Of a DNA stretch of 64,000 nt, positions 1 to 9,694 are shown piece after piece. Positions within the stretch are counted from its first letter, which is position 1. Each line of letters begins with the position of its first letter. Under the pieces are notes generated by a model. The model saw only the letters and a program-made list of their open reading frames with translations, had not been told where the DNA came from and searched no databases. This stretch comes from Aquabacter spiritensis. GTDB lineage: Bacteria > Pseudomonadota > Alphaproteobacteria > Rhizobiales > Xanthobacteraceae. Both the position numbers and the translations under genes were made by a program. The stretch spans positions 141,137-205,136 of the forward strand of contig NZ_SMAI01000010.1 of the NCBI RefSeq assembly GCF_004346185.1. Direction: 5' to 3'.

Positions 1-59
1 CGCGGAACATGCGCGCCTTCGCCGACGCCGCGCTCCAATTGCTGCGCCAGTCGCTCTGA
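1..59 (+). CDS. C-terminal end of an unidentified protein (partial)
   Basis: An open frame enters the window from the left and stops at a TGA at 57-59. The visible end reads RNMRAFADAALQLLRQSL. That is too little to assign a family. Codon choice (GCC, CTC, CGC) matches the real genes nearby, which is the only support for it being coding. About 200 bases without a convincing gene follow before purM, so a shared operon is uncertain. Confidence 0.35.
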   Translation, partial: RNMRAFADAALQLLRQSL

Positions 60-259
60 CGGGTCGGCTGCGCGCGATCTCGCAAGGCGGCGCACGCCTT
101 CGTCTTGCCACCCGTCCCGTTCGCGGCTAGAGCCGCAGTCTCAGGCGCCGGGCGACCCGCGAGGTCGGCTCCGCCAGGATTTTCGGCACGGGTGCGATGC
201 CGCGCCGGTCGGGCGCAGCGTCCTGCGCGCGAGGTCGCCGCGACGACGGAAGGGACGCC

Positions 260-1321
260 ATGGCGCAGGACGGGCTCAATTATCGCGATGCGGGGGTCGA
301 TATCGATGCCGGCAACCGGCTCGTCGACCTCATCAAGCCACTGGTGAAGGCCACGCTGCGCCCCGGCGCGGACGCCGAAATCGGCGGCTTCGGCGGCATC
401 TTCGATCTGAAGCGCGCCGGCTTTACCGATCCGCTCCTGGTCGCCACCACCGACGGCGTCGGCACCAAGCTGAAAATCGCCATCGAGACCGGCGAGCACG
501 ACACGATCGGTATCGACCTCGTCGCCATGTGCGTCAACGACCTCGTGGTTCAGGGCGCCGAGCCGCTGTTCTTTCTCGATTATTTCGCCACCGGCCGGCT
601 CTCGCCGGAAGTTGGCGCGCGGATCGTCGGCGGCATCGCCGCCGCCTGCCGCGAGGCCGGCTGCGCGCTGGTCGGCGGCGAGACGGCCGAGATGCCGGGC
701 ATGTACCAGGACGGCGACTACGATCTCGCCGGCTTCTCGGTGGGCGCGGTGGAGCGCGACCGGCTGCTGCCGCGGTCGGATGTCGCTGCAGGCGACGTGA
801 TCCTCGGCCTCGCCTCGTCGGGCGTGCATTCCAATGGCTATTCGCTGGTCCGCCGGGTGGCGGAGCGCGCCGGCCTGTCCTGGGCGGATCCCGCGCCCTT
901 CGCGCCCGACCTTTCGCTCGGCACCGCTCTTTTGACGCCGACGCGGCTTTATGTGCGCAGCGTCCTCGGCGTGATCCGCGCCACCGGCGCGGTGAAGGCG
1001 CTCGCCCACATCACCGGCGGCGGCATCACGGAAAATCTCCCCCGCGTCCTGCCGAAGACGCTTCAGGCCCGAATCGACCTCGACACTCTCATCGTGCCCC
1101 CGGTGTTCCGCTGGCTGGCGTCAGCGGGCGGCGTCGCGCCGGAGGAGATGCTGCGCGCCTTCAATTGTGGGATCGGCATGGCCGTCGTGGTGCCGGCGGA
1201 GGCCGCCGAACGGGTCGCCGACGCCTTCGCCCAGGCGGGCGAGACGGTGGTGCGGCTCGGTGCGGTCGAACCGGCCGAAGGCGGCCCTCGCGTGATCTAT
1301 GCCGGCCGACTCGGCCTCTGA
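260..1321 (+). CDS. purM: Phosphoribosylformylglycinamidine cyclo-ligase (AIR synthetase)
   Basis: This cytoplasmic enzyme carries out the fifth step of purine synthesis, the ATP-dependent ring closure of FGAM to AIR. The 353-residue product has the usual family length. It shows the N-terminal motif GGFGGIFDL (about 42-50), the ATP-site segment TTDGVGTKL (63-71) and the block [20 protein letters not shown] (91-110), followed later by [13 protein letters not shown]. The ATG at 260 was chosen because GGAAGGGA lies just upstream and the family alignment begins there; the frame stays open further upstream to 197. purN follows 118 bases downstream on the same strand, the usual purMN pair. Confidence 0.97.
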   Translation: MAQDGLNYRDAGVDIDAGNRLVDLIKPLVKATLRPGADAEIGGFGGIFDLKRAGFTDPLLVATTDGVGTKLKIAIETGEHDTIGIDLVAMCVNDLVVQGAEPLFFLDYFATGRLSPEVGARIVGGIAAACREAGCALVGGETAEMPGMYQDGDYDLAGFSVGAVERDRLLPRSDVAAGDVILGLASSGVHSNGYSLVRRVAERAGLSWADPAPFAPDLSLGTALLTPTRLYVRSVLGVIRATGAVKALAHITGGGITENLPRVLPKTLQARIDLDTLIVPPVFRWLASAGGVAPEEMLRAFNCGIGMAVVVPAEAAERVADAFAQAGETVVRLGAVEPAEGGPRVIYAGRLGL

Positions 1322-1439
1322 TCGCCGCCGGAACCCGCAAAAGCGTTGATTGTCGGCACAAGTCTTTGTGTTCGCGGCGGAATGCGGTTTAGATGGGGAG
1401 ACGCTGGTTGCGCGCATAGGTTGGGTCGGGCTGGGGCAT

Positions 1440-2087
1440 ATGAAAAAACGGACGGCGATCCTCATTTCGGGGCGCGGATCGAACATGTCGGCGCTGATCA
1501 AAGCGGCGCAGGCGGCGGATTTCCCTGCCGAAATTTCTCTCGTGGTGTCGAATCGGCCGGACGCCGCCGGGCTCGCTGTGGCGAAGGCGGCGGGCATCCG
1601 GACCATGATCCACAATCATCGGGATTTCGCCGATCGGATCGCCTTCGACGCCTCGCTCGACGCCCATCTGCGGATCGAGAACATCGACATCATCTGCCTC
1701 GCAGGTTTCATGCGGCTGCTCACGCCCTGGCTGGTGGAGCGCTGGCGCAACCGCATGATCAACGTGCATCCCTCGCTGCTGCCGAGCTTTCCCGGCCTCG
1801 ACACCCATGCGCGCGCGCTCGAAGCGGGGGTGCGGTTCCACGGCTGCACGGTGCATTTCGTGCGGCCGGAAATGGATAGCGGGCCGATCATCCTGCAGTC
1901 GGTCGTGCCGGTTCAGTTCGAAGACACGCCCGACATTCTCGCCGCCCGCGTGCTGCGGCAGGAGCATGCGCTCTATCCCGCCGCGCTCGGCCTCCTCGCC
2001 GGCGGGCGGCTGAGCATCGAGGCCGAACGGGTGCGGATCGAGGGCGCGCGGATGCCCGCCGAGATCCTGGTCGCGCCCCGCTTCTGA
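1440..2087 (+). CDS. purN: Phosphoribosylglycinamide formyltransferase
   Basis: This enzyme transfers a formyl group from 10-formyl-tetrahydrofolate to GAR in the third step of purine synthesis. The 215-residue product has the phosphate-binding GRGSN motif (11-15). The catalytic triad known from E. coli PurN (Asn, His, Asp) is visible as N108 and H110 in INVHPSLLP and D146 in EMDSGPI. The start at ATG 1440 gives MKKRTAILISGRGSN, the normal N-terminus; the frame is open upstream, but that part has no family resemblance. It is paired with purM. Confidence 0.97.
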   Translation: MKKRTAILISGRGSNMSALIKAAQAADFPAEISLVVSNRPDAAGLAVAKAAGIRTMIHNHRDFADRIAFDASLDAHLRIENIDIICLAGFMRLLTPWLVERWRNRMINVHPSLLPSFPGLDTHARALEAGVRFHGCTVHFVRPEMDSGPIILQSVVPVQFEDTPDILAARVLRQEHALYPAALGLLAGGRLSIEAERVRIEGARMPAEILVAPRF

Positions 2088-2099
2088 CCCGCCTGCGCC

Positions 2100-4193
2100 T
2101 CAGACCGGGGCGGACACCTTCGTCAGCCGCACCCGGTTGTCGTGGAACGCCGCGCCGCCGACCGGCGCGACCGGATCGGCGCCGGTGAGGGTGTTGATCC
2201 CGCACCCGCCGGCATGCGCCCGGTTGGGCTTGATCTGCTCCGAGACGACCACCCCGCGCCGCAGGCCCTCGAACGGGCGCGCCTGGAGCAGGACCCGGCC
2301 GCGCGGATTCTCCACCGCCACCCAGTCGCCCGCGGCGAGACCGAGCGCCGCCGCGTCGTCGGGATGGATCAGCAGCGACGGGGGGCCCTCGCGCTGCGCC
2401 GAGGTCGGCGTCTCCGTGAAGGTCGAGTTGAGGAAGTTCCGCGCCGGCGCGGTCACAAGCCGGAACGGATGTTCCTCCGTCGCGGCCTCGATCACCGCCC
2501 AATGGTCCGGCAAGGACGGCATGTCGTCGACCGGTCCGAACTTGGCGGGGGCGGGATAGGCGATGTTCGGCCAGTCCACCTTCAGCCGGAATCGCTTGTC
2601 CTTGTGGCCGAAGCCGGTGAGGAAATGCGCCGTGGCGAAGTCCGGCGCGACGTCCAGGAACCGCGCCTCTTCCAGCTCCGCGAGCGAGCCGCGGCCGGAC
2701 TCCGCCAGCGTGCGGTCGATGATGGCGCGGGCCGAGAGGTGGAAGCCGGGATGTTCGGCGCCGAGCCGCGCTGCGAGTGCGCACACCACCTCATGGTTCG
2801 AGCGGCATTCGCCCGGCGGCTCGACCAGTTTGGGGCCGAGCAGGAGATGGGGATGCCCGCCGGCCTGATAGAGATCGTCATGCTCGGTAAACATCGTGGC
2901 CGGCAGGACGATGTCGGCCTGGCGCGCGGTCTCGGTAAGAAAATGCTCGTGCACCGCGACGAACAGGTCCTCACGCGCGAAGCCGCGTTTGACCGCCGAC
3001 TGGTCGGGGGCGACGCTGAGCGGATTGGTGTTCTGGATCAGCAGCGCGTCGACCGGCGGGCCGCCCCACAGGGCCTCCGCATCGCCGCACAGGATCGCGC
3101 CGATGCGCGACTGGTCGAGTTCGCGCACGGTGGGATCGCGCAGATCGAGGCCCTCGATCAGCGTCTTGCGCAGGCGGTAGAGGCCGGAGGTCGAATGGAA
3201 CGCGCCGCCGCCCTCGTGCTGCCAGGCGCCGGACACCACCGGAATCGAGGCGACGGCGTGCATGTTGACCGCGCCGTTCCGGCTGCGGCTGAGGCCGTAG
3301 CCGATCCGGAAATAGCTGCGCGGCGTCGTGCCGACATGTGCGGCGAAGGCTTCGATCTCGTCCACCCCGAGGCCGGTGATGGCGGAGGCCCAAATGGGGT
3401 CCCGGTCGCGCAGATGCGCCTCCAGCGCCTCCGCGTCGTTAGCGTAGCGCGCGAGATAGGCGCGGTCGGCGTGGCCGTCGCGGAACAGCACGTGCATCAC
3501 CGCACAGGCGAGGGCGCCGTCGGTCCCGGGGCGCAGCAGGAGGGGAATGTCCGCCTGCTCCATGGTCGGCGTGCGGTAGACGTCGACGACCGCGATCTTG
3601 GCGCCGCGCTCCTTCCGCGCCCGAATGGCATGGGTCATCACATTGACCTGGGTCGAGACGGCATTCGTGCCCCAAATGACGACGAGGTCCGAAGCCGCCA
3701 TCTCGCGCGGATCGGCGCCGGTCAGCCGGCCGGTGCCGGCGAGATAGCCGCTCCAGGCTGGATTGACGCAGATGGAGGAGAAGAAGCGCGAATAGCGCTT
3801 GGCGTGGGTGAGCCGGTTGATGCCATCGCGCATCAGCAGGCCCATCGTGCCGGCATAAAAATAGGGCCAGACCGATTCCGGCCCGTGGCGCCGCGCGGCG
3901 GCGTCGAACGCCGCGGCGATGCGGTCGAGCGCGTCGTCCCAGGAGATCGGCGCGAACTGGCCCGAGCCCTTTGGCCCGGTCCGGACGAGCGGCTGCGTCA
4001 GCCGGTCGGGATGGTGCGCCCGCTCGGCATAGCGCGCGACCTTCGCGCAGATCACGCCCGCCGTATAGGAATTGTCCGCGGCGCCCCGCACGCGGCCGAT
4101 GCGGCCGTCCGCGCCCACTTCGACCTCCAGGGCGCAGGTGGAGGGGCAATCGTGCGGACAGGCCGAGGCGCGGATCGGGACGTGTTTGGTCAT
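2100..4193 (-). CDS. Molybdopterin-dependent oxidoreductase with an N-terminal 4Fe-4S site
   Basis: This 697-residue protein belongs to the DMSO reductase / formate dehydrogenase superfamily. The N-terminus has four cysteines, C12, C16, C20 and C49 (CPHDCPSTC and VICAK), suited to one [4Fe-4S] cluster. Molybdopterin-family segments follow (VVIWGTNAVSTQVN, the IPVVSGAWQHEGGG region) and a C-terminal dinucleotide-binding domain ends in GDWVAVENPRGRV. No twin-arginine leader is visible, so it is probably cytoplasmic. No electron-transfer subunit or chaperone gene adjoins it, and the substrate cannot be inferred. The start MTKHVPIR is placed directly before the cysteine motif. It is convergent with purN, 12 bases apart. 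Confidence 0.85.
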   Translation of the reverse strand: MTKHVPIRASACPHDCPSTCALEVEVGADGRIGRVRGAADNSYTAGVICAKVARYAERAHHPDRLTQPLVRTGPKGSGQFAPISWDDALDRIAAAFDAAARRHGPESVWPYFYAGTMGLLMRDGINRLTHAKRYSRFFSSICVNPAWSGYLAGTGRLTGADPREMAASDLVVIWGTNAVSTQVNVMTHAIRARKERGAKIAVVDVYRTPTMEQADIPLLLRPGTDGALACAVMHVLFRDGHADRAYLARYANDAEALEAHLRDRDPIWASAITGLGVDEIEAFAAHVGTTPRSYFRIGYGLSRSRNGAVNMHAVASIPVVSGAWQHEGGGAFHSTSGLYRLRKTLIEGLDLRDPTVRELDQSRIGAILCGDAEALWGGPPVDALLIQNTNPLSVAPDQSAVKRGFAREDLFVAVHEHFLTETARQADIVLPATMFTEHDDLYQAGGHPHLLLGPKLVEPPGECRSNHEVVCALAARLGAEHPGFHLSARAIIDRTLAESGRGSLAELEEARFLDVAPDFATAHFLTGFGHKDKRFRLKVDWPNIAYPAPAKFGPVDDMPSLPDHWAVIEAATEEHPFRLVTAPARNFLNSTFTETPTSAQREGPPSLLIHPDDAAALGLAAGDWVAVENPRGRVLLQARPFEGLRRGVVVSEQIKPNRAHAGGCGINTLTGADPVAPVGGAAFHDNRVRLTKVSAPV

Positions 4194-4230
4194 GGCGGCT
4201 CCTTGCCCCTTATAGAGCCGCATTCGACAA

Positions 4231-4270
4231 AATAAAAAAGCCGAACCGGGCAGGGCGCCCGGTCCGGCTT
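4231..4270 (-). terminator. Rho-independent terminator of the first terC gene
   Basis: On the minus strand a 14-base stem with one mismatch pairs 4270-4257 with 4251-4238 around a 5-base loop and is followed by TTTTTTATTTT. It lies downstream of the TerC gene that ends at 4329 and upstream of the molybdopterin oxidoreductase start at 4193, so it separates two same-strand transcription units. Confidence 0.85.
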
Positions 4271-4276
4271 GTCGCC

Positions 4277-4305
4277 GCGGCCATGCCCGATCGGGGCATG
4301 GCCGC
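4277..4305. repeat. Second perfect inverted repeat next to the terC terminator
   Basis: The arms GCGGCCATGCCC (4277-4288) and GGGCATGGCCGC (4294-4305) are perfectly complementary around a GATCG loop. There is no T-run on either side. On the minus strand it sits between the terC stop and the terminator at 4231-4270, so it may protect the 3' end of the mRNA or strengthen termination. Confidence 0.6.
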
Positions 4306-4328
4306 TTCTTTACGCTTGGGGCGGGCCG

Positions 4329-5066
4329 TCACGCCTCCTGGTGGGCGCGATTCCGGCTGCGGAGGATGAGGCCGAGTCCGACCACGATGACCGCACCGAT
4401 CACGCTCGCCACATAATGCGGCAGGGCGGCGGGCTTGATGCCGATGGGCGAGTCCGCGTCCGCCTGGACCAGCGCGGGGTCGAGACCTTGCATGTACTGC
4501 ATGGAGATCACGTCGCCGACCACCATCTCGCCGGCGATCCAGCCGAGCAGGGCCGCGCCCGCCCAGATCATGATCGGGAAGCGGGTGAGCAGCGCCATGA
4601 CCAGCTGCGAGCCGGCGATGATCAGCGGAATGGTCAGCAGCAGGCCGAAGATGAACAGTTCGGGATGGCCGCGCGAGGCGGCGGCGATCGCGACCACATT
4701 GTCGAGGCTCATCACGGCGTCGGCGACGGCGATGGTGCGCACCGCCTTCCACAGGCTGTCCGAGGCTTCGACCTCATGCGCGTCCCCGGAATTGTCGGTG
4801 ATCAGCTTGACCGCGATCCAGAGCAGCAGCAGGCCGCCCGCGACCTTCAGGAAGGGGACGCCCAGCAGATAGGAGACCACCAGAGCGAACAGGATGCGCA
4901 GGCCGACCGCCGCGCCGGCGCCCAGCAGGATGCCCCATTTGCGCTGCTTTTCCGGCAAGGAGCGGCAGGCGAGCGCGATGACCACCGCATTGTCGCCGGA
5001 CAGGAGCAGATCGATCCAGATGATCTGCATCAGCGAGAGCCAGAATGTGGGAGAGTCGAAATCCAT
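4329..5066 (-). CDS. TerC family integral membrane protein (first copy)
   Basis: This 245-residue membrane protein has about seven hydrophobic segments. It carries the paired acidic TerC motifs LLSGDNAVVIA (D25, N26) and VMSLDNVVAIAAA in transmembrane helices, which are thought to bind metal ions. Members of the YjbE-like subgroup are linked to manganese export or metal homeostasis rather than strictly to tellurite resistance, so a metal role is inferred. A second copy lies 141 bases upstream on the same strand with its own terminator between them. I looked for a yybP-ykoY manganese riboswitch in the leader and did not see one. Confidence 0.88.
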   Translation of the reverse strand: MDFDSPTFWLSLMQIIWIDLLLSGDNAVVIALACRSLPEKQRKWGILLGAGAAVGLRILFALVVSYLLGVPFLKVAGGLLLLWIAVKLITDNSGDAHEVEASDSLWKAVRTIAVADAVMSLDNVVAIAAASRGHPELFIFGLLLTIPLIIAGSQLVMALLTRFPIMIWAGAALLGWIAGEMVVGDVISMQYMQGLDPALVQADADSPIGIKPAALPHYVASVIGAVIVVGLGLILRSRNRAHQEA

Positions 5067-5172
5067 CGCGATCCTCGTCTTTTTCGCGCTCTTTGGAAGG
5101 TATCGTCCGTATCGTAACGTAAATCGAACTATTCCGTTGCGTGATTACCTATGGGAAGTCGTGACGCAAAGG

Positions 5173-5196
5173 AAAGGGGGCGAATTCGCCCCCTTT
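5173..5196 (-). terminator. Terminator of the second terC gene (24-base perfect palindrome)
   Basis: The arms AAAGGGGGCGAA and TTCGCCCCCTTT form an uninterrupted palindrome at 5173-5196. On the minus strand it is followed by CCTTTGCG. It lies 12 bases after the stop of the TerC gene at 5208-5903 and ahead of the other TerC gene. Because it is symmetric it could act in both directions. Confidence 0.75.
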
Positions 5197-5207
5197 GGAA
5201 CCAGAGA

Positions 5208-5903
5208 TCAGGCCTTGGAGTGCTTCGCTTTGCGGACGCGCCCGACGCCATAGGCGACGCCGATGACCAGAAGCGCGCAGATCGCGGCGACCGGCAGATC
5301 GAGGTGATGCGCTGCCTCCTCGCCGCCGAGCCGCTCGATGACCGCGACGTCCGACACCAGCATCTCGCCGGCCACCCAGCCGAGGAGGGCGGCGCCGGCC
5401 CAGACCAGGAGCGGGAAGCGGTCGAGCAGCGACATGACCAAGGACGAGCCGGCCACGATCAGCGGGATCGAGATGGCGAGGCCGAGGACCAGAAGCAGCC
5501 AGTTGCCGTTCGCGACCGCGGCCACGGCGACGACATTGTCGAGGCTCATCACGATATCGGCGACCGCCACCGTGCCGACCGCCTTCCACAGATTGTCGCT
5601 CGCTTCGACCGCGTCGTCGGCCTCTTCGCCCGGCAAAGCGAGATCGACCGCGATCCACATCAGGGCGAGCGAGCCCACCAGCTTCAGCCAGGGCAGAGCA
5701 AGCAAAGTCGCGACGATGCCGGTGAACAGGATGCGCAGCGCGACCGCCACGCCGGCGCCCATGACGATGCCCCATTTGCGGGCCTTGTCGGGCAGCGACC
5801 GGCACGCCATGGCGATCACCACGGCATTGTCGCCGGAGAGCAGAATATTGATCCAGATGATTTGCAGCAGCGCGAACCAGAGCGCAGGGGAGTCAAACGA
5901 CAT
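5208..5903 (-). CDS. TerC family integral membrane protein (second copy)
   Basis: This 231-residue paralogue of the neighbouring TerC protein begins MSFDSPALWFALLQIIWINI against MDFDSPTFWLSLMQIIWIDL. It has the same LLSGDNAVVIA and VMSLDNVVAVAAV motifs with conserved Asp-Asn pairs, and about seven membrane spans. The two copies arose by tandem duplication and have diverged mainly in the central loop (LALPGEEADDAVEASDN) and the C-terminus. A separate terminator implies separate expression. The likely role is inner-membrane divalent-metal handling, inferred from the family. Confidence 0.88.
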   Translation of the reverse strand: MSFDSPALWFALLQIIWINILLSGDNAVVIAMACRSLPDKARKWGIVMGAGVAVALRILFTGIVATLLALPWLKLVGSLALMWIAVDLALPGEEADDAVEASDNLWKAVGTVAVADIVMSLDNVVAVAAVANGNWLLLVLGLAISIPLIVAGSSLVMSLLDRFPLLVWAGAALLGWVAGEMLVSDVAVIERLGGEEAAHHLDLPVAAICALLVIGVAYGVGRVRKAKHSKA

Positions 5904-6030
5904 CGGTCCCTATCCTTGCACCACGATTTCCATCCCGGCATTCTGCGTCTGGTGCGCCGTATTATGAATGCCTCGCGGAAGCTAATCGACGGCTCGGTGT
6001 CTCACAACCAAAACCGGACACGCCGCCGTG

Positions 6031-6070
6031 AAAAAAGATGCTGCGCCGCGGTCCTTTGGCACGGCGCAGC
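6031..6070 (-). terminator. Rho-independent terminator of ndk
   Basis: On the minus strand the stem GCTGCGCCG / CGGCGCAGC (6070-6062 with 6048-6040) is followed by ATCTTTTTT. It begins 33 bases after the ndk stop codon. Confidence 0.85.
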
Positions 6071-6102
6071 GCGTGATGCCGCCCGCGCCGTGCCGGAGTG
6101 CG

Positions 6103-6525
6103 TCAGCCGACGATTTCGTTGCCCGAAAAGAACTGGGCGATCTCGATCTTGGCGTTCTCGGCGCTGTCGGAGCCGTGCACCGAATTGGCCTCGATCGACT
6201 CGGCGAACAGCTTGCGGAGCGTGCCCTCGGCCGCATTGGCCGGGTTGGTCGCGCCCATGACTTCGCGATACGCGGCGACCGCATTCTCGCCTTCGAGCAC
6301 CTGGACCACGACCGGGCCGGAGGTCATGAAGGCGACGAGGTCGCCGAAGAAGGGCCGCTCGCGGTGGACGCCGTAGAAGGCTTCGGCCTCGGCGCGGGTC
6401 ATCGCGATCCGCTTCTGGGCCACGATGCGCAGACCGGCCTTCTCGATGACCGCGTTGACCGCGCCCGTCAGATTCCGGCGTGTCGCGTCGGGTTTGATGA
6501 TCGAGAATGTGCGCTCGATCGCCAT
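6103..6525 (-). CDS. ndk: Nucleoside diphosphate kinase
   Basis: This enzyme transfers the gamma phosphate between nucleoside triphosphates and diphosphates through a phosphohistidine. The 140-residue product is full length. It begins [18 protein letters not shown], and the catalytic histidine is H117 in [10 protein letters not shown], the same position as in E. coli Ndk. The ATG at 6525 has AGGACGG upstream; an upstream ATG would add 15 residues with no family resemblance. A strong terminator follows. surE lies 121 bases upstream on the same strand. Confidence 0.97.
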   Translation of the reverse strand: MAIERTFSIIKPDATRRNLTGAVNAVIEKAGLRIVAQKRIAMTRAEAEAFYGVHRERPFFGDLVAFMTSGPVVVQVLEGENAVAAYREVMGATNPANAAEGTLRKLFAESIEANSVHGSDSAENAKIEIAQFFSGNEIVG

Positions 6526-6646
6526 GCTCACCGTCCTGTAAATTTGGAGTGTGGGATGCCGCCGCGCCAACGCGGCCGCGCGGCTCCTTAGCAGCGATGG
6601 CCGGAGACGGCAAGGGAAGCGCCCATCGCCCGGCCTTGCCGGCTGG

Positions 6647-7420
6647 TCACGCCTTGGCCGCTTCCTCGAACACCTGCACCAGCCGGGTCATGAAGGGCTC
6701 GTCGGTCTGGTCGACGCGCAGCGGCGTCACCGAGATGCGTCCCTCATCCAGCGCGCGCAGGTCGGAGCCCGGAACGGTCGCGGAGATGCGCCGCTCGAAG
6801 GCGATCCAGAAATAAGGATTGTTGCGCCCGTCGCGCCGCGCCTCGATGCGCATCAGGTTCTGGTCGCGTTTGCCCTGGGCGGTGACGGCGATGCCCGCGA
6901 CCTCCTGGGGCGGCCGGTCGGGGAAGTTCACATTGATGACGATGCCCTTGGGCACGCCTTCCTTCAAAAGGGTGCGCACGACGTCCGGCCCGTAGGTCTC
7001 GGCGGTGTCGTAGCTCGGCGCCTCGCGCGTCGTCGGCCCGAACGCCTGGGACAAGGCGACCGAGGGGATGCCGAGGATCGTGCCCTCGATCGCGCCCGCC
7101 ACGGTGCCGGAATAGCTGACGTCCTCGGCGATGTTCTGGCCGCGATTGACGCCGGACAGGATCAGATCCGGCGGGGCGTCGAGGATGTGGCGCACCGCCA
7201 TGATCACGCAATCGGTCGGCGTGCCCTTCACGGCGAAGCGGCGCGGCGCGATCTCGCGCAGCCGGAGCGGGTCCGAGAGCGACAGCGAATGCGCGACCCC
7301 CGATTGATCGAACTCGGGCGCAACGACCCAGACGTCGTCCGACAAAGCTTCGGCGATCCGGATGCAGGCGTCGAGGCCGGGGGAATGGATGCCGTCGTCG
7401 TTCGTCACCAGGATGCGCAT
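6647..7420 (-). CDS. surE: 5'/3'-nucleotidase SurE
   Basis: This metal-dependent survival-protein nucleotidase dephosphorylates nucleoside 5' and 3' monophosphates. The 257-residue product begins [16 protein letters not shown]. The metal ligands of the family are present: D8 and D9, S40 in FDQSG, and N92 in LSGVNRGQN. It lies 68 bases after serS, the usual alphaproteobacterial order tatABC-serS-surE. The pcm gene that often follows is absent here; ndk follows instead. Confidence 0.97.
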   Translation of the reverse strand: MRILVTNDDGIHSPGLDACIRIAEALSDDVWVVAPEFDQSGVAHSLSLSDPLRLREIAPRRFAVKGTPTDCVIMAVRHILDAPPDLILSGVNRGQNIAEDVSYSGTVAGAIEGTILGIPSVALSQAFGPTTREAPSYDTAETYGPDVVRTLLKEGVPKGIVINVNFPDRPPQEVAGIAVTAQGKRDQNLMRIEARRDGRNNPYFWIAFERRISATVPGSDLRALDEGRISVTPLRVDQTDEPFMTRLVQVFEEAAKA

Positions 7421-7488
7421 GATCGGTCCTTCTGTCTGTCGCGCCGGACGGGCGCCCGTCCGGGGCGGGGAGGAACGGGCCGTGTGGC

Positions 7489-8805
7489 CTATCCCGCCTT
7501 CGCGATCGTCGTGATGCCGCCCATATACGGCTGCAAGGCGTCCGGCACGATGACGGAGCCGTCGGCCTGCTGATAGGTCTCCAGCACCGCGACCAGGGCG
7601 CGCCCGACCGCGACCCCCGAGCCGTTCAGCGTATGGACGAAGCGCGGCGCGCCCGGTTTGCCGGCGGCGTCCTTGGGCCGGTAGCGGGCATTCATGCGCC
7701 GCGCCTGGAAGTCGCCGCACACCGAGCAGGAGGAGATTTCCCGATAGGCGTTCTGGCCCGGCAGCCAGACCTCGATGTCGTAGGTCTTCTGGGAGGCGAA
7801 GCCCATGTCGCCGGTGCAGAGCGTCACGACGCGATAATGCAGGTCCAGCGCCTTCAGCACCGCCTCGGCGCAGCCGAGCATGCGCTCGTGCTCCGCCAGC
7901 GCCTGCTCCGGCGTGGTGATCGAGACCAGCTCCACCTTGGTGAACTGGTGCTGCCGGATCATCCCCCGCGTGTCGCGGCCGGCCGACCCCGCTTCGGCGC
8001 GGAAGCAGGGGGTGCAGGCGGTATAGCGCAGCGGGAGCTCGTCCTCGGCGAGGATCGCGCCGCTCACCAGGTTGGTCAAAGGGACTTCGGCGGTCGGGAT
8101 GAGCCAGAAGTCCCCCGGTCCGGCGAAGAACTGATCCTCGCGAAACTTCGGCAATTGCGCCGTACCGAACATCGCCTCGTCCCGCACCATCAGCGGCGGG
8201 TTGACTTCGGTATAGCCGTGCTCGGTCCCGGTATGCCGGTCGAGGAAGAACTGGCCGAGCGCCCGCTCCAGCCGGGCCAGCGGTCCCTTATTGACCACGA
8301 AGCGCGCGCCGGAGAGCTTGGCGGCGGTCTCGAAATCCATCAGGCCGAGAGCCTCGCCGATCTCGAAATGCTGGCGGGGCGCGAAGTCGTAGGCGCGCTT
8401 CTGTCCGACCACCCGCACTTCGACATTGTCGTGCTCGTCCTTGCCGTCCGGCACCTCGGCGAGGGGGACGTTGGGGATTGCGGCGAGTTCGGCCTGGAGC
8501 TTGGCCTCGACCGCCTTCACCTGGGCTTCGAGAGCCGGCACGTCGGTCTTGAGCTTCGCGACCTCGTCCATGAGGGCGGCGGCCTTGGCCTCGTCCTTGG
8601 CGGCCTTGGCCTGGCCGATCTCCTTGGAGGCGGCATTGCGGCGGGCGAGCAGGGTTTCCAGCGTGGTCAGCGCGGCGCGGCGCTCTTCGTCCAGCGCGAG
8701 CAGCGTGTCGCGCAGCGCGGCGGCCTCCGCCTGCGGGACCTGGCGGCGCACCAGCGCCCGGACCAGGCCCTCGGGCTCGTCGCGAATCCATTTGATGTCG
8801 TGCAT
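7489..8805 (-). CDS. serS: Seryl-tRNA synthetase
   Basis: This class II aminoacyl-tRNA synthetase charges tRNA-Ser (and tRNA-Sec where present). The 438-residue product has the N-terminal coiled-coil arm rich in Lys, Glu and Ala (about 25-105). Class II motif 2 reads [22 protein letters not shown] and motif 3 lies in the [15 protein letters not shown] region. The start [13 protein letters not shown] at 8805 matches the family; the open frame further upstream is not conserved. It is co-directional with tatC (88 bases upstream) and surE. Confidence 0.97.
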   Translation of the reverse strand: MHDIKWIRDEPEGLVRALVRRQVPQAEAAALRDTLLALDEERRAALTTLETLLARRNAASKEIGQAKAAKDEAKAAALMDEVAKLKTDVPALEAQVKAVEAKLQAELAAIPNVPLAEVPDGKDEHDNVEVRVVGQKRAYDFAPRQHFEIGEALGLMDFETAAKLSGARFVVNKGPLARLERALGQFFLDRHTGTEHGYTEVNPPLMVRDEAMFGTAQLPKFREDQFFAGPGDFWLIPTAEVPLTNLVSGAILAEDELPLRYTACTPCFRAEAGSAGRDTRGMIRQHQFTKVELVSITTPEQALAEHERMLGCAEAVLKALDLHYRVVTLCTGDMGFASQKTYDIEVWLPGQNAYREISSCSVCGDFQARRMNARYRPKDAAGKPGAPRFVHTLNGSGVAVGRALVAVLETYQQADGSVIVPDALQPYMGGITTIAKAG

Positions 8806-8893
8806 GCGACCCGCTCCGGTGGAGCGGCGGCCTTGCCGGGAGGAGGGGACGGCCGCCGTCCGAAAATCGAGGACAGGGGCGCCCGCCGCCGCG

Positions 8894-9694
8894 TCAGGGT
8901 GCGGAGGATGCCGCCTCGCGGGCCTTCTCCTCCGCTGCCCGGCGCCGCTCGACGATGCGCACCAGATAGACCGAGACCTCGTAGAGAAGGAGCGTCGGGA
9001 TCGCAAGGGAGAGCTGGGAGATCACGTCCGGCGGGGTGAGCACGGCGGCCACCACGAACACCGCGACGATGGCATAGCGGCGCGCCTTGCGGAGCTGGTC
9101 GGAGGTCAGAACCCCGATCCGCGCCAGCAGCGTCAGGATCACCGGAAGCTGGAAGGTGACGCCGAAGGCGAGAATCAGCGTGGTGATGAGCGAGAGATAT
9201 TCCGACACCCGCGGCAGCAGCGAAATCTCCGCCTGCCCGTCGCCGCCGATCTGCTGCATGTTGAGGAAGTAGCTCATGGCGAGCGGCATGGCGATGAAAT
9301 AGACGAAGCCCGCGCCGAGAAGGAAGCAGAACGGGGTCGCTACGAGATAAGGCAGGAAGGCCTGCCGCTCGTGCCGGTAGAGGCCGGGCGCGACGAACAT
9401 GTAGACCTGCGTCGCGACGATCGGAAACGACAGGAAGGCCGCCCCGAACATGCCGAGCTTGATCTGGGTAAACAGGAATTCCTGCGGCGCGGTATAGATC
9501 AGCTTCACGGTGGTCGCGAAGCCGGAGGCGAATTCATACGGCCAGAGCAGGATGTTGTAGATCGGCTTCGCCAGCATGAAGCACAGGAAGAAGGCAATCA
9601 GGAAGGCGATCACCGACTTGATGAGCCGCGAGCGCAGCTCGATCAAATGATCCATCAAAGGCGCCTTGGAGGCGTCGATTTCGTCCTCGCTCAT
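8894..9694 (-). CDS. tatC: Sec-independent protein translocase TatC
   Basis: TatC is the multi-spanning core of the twin-arginine translocase. With TatB it recognises signal peptides of folded cargo. The 266-residue product has six predicted membrane spans and the conserved early segment [17 protein letters not shown], which includes the functionally important Glu of HLxELR. Its ATG overlaps the tatB stop by four bases (ATGA), so translation is probably coupled. The C-terminal tail is charged ([13 protein letters not shown]). Confidence 0.97.
   Translation of the reverse strand: MSEDEIDASKAPLMDHLIELRSRLIKSVIAFLIAFFLCFMLAKPIYNILLWPYEFASGFATTVKLIYTAPQEFLFTQIKLGMFGAAFLSFPIVATQVYMFVAPGLYRHERQAFLPYLVATPFCFLLGAGFVYFIAMPLAMSYFLNMQQIGGDGQAEISLLPRVSEYLSLITTLILAFGVTFQLPVILTLLARIGVLTSDQLRKARRYAIVAVFVVAAVLTPPDVISQLSLAIPTLLLYEVSVYLVRIVERRRAAEEKAREAASSAP

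Noticed and set aside
5067..5172. Possible yybP-ykoY manganese riboswitch upstream of the first terC gene
   Set aside because: The conserved loops of that riboswitch could not be found in the leader.
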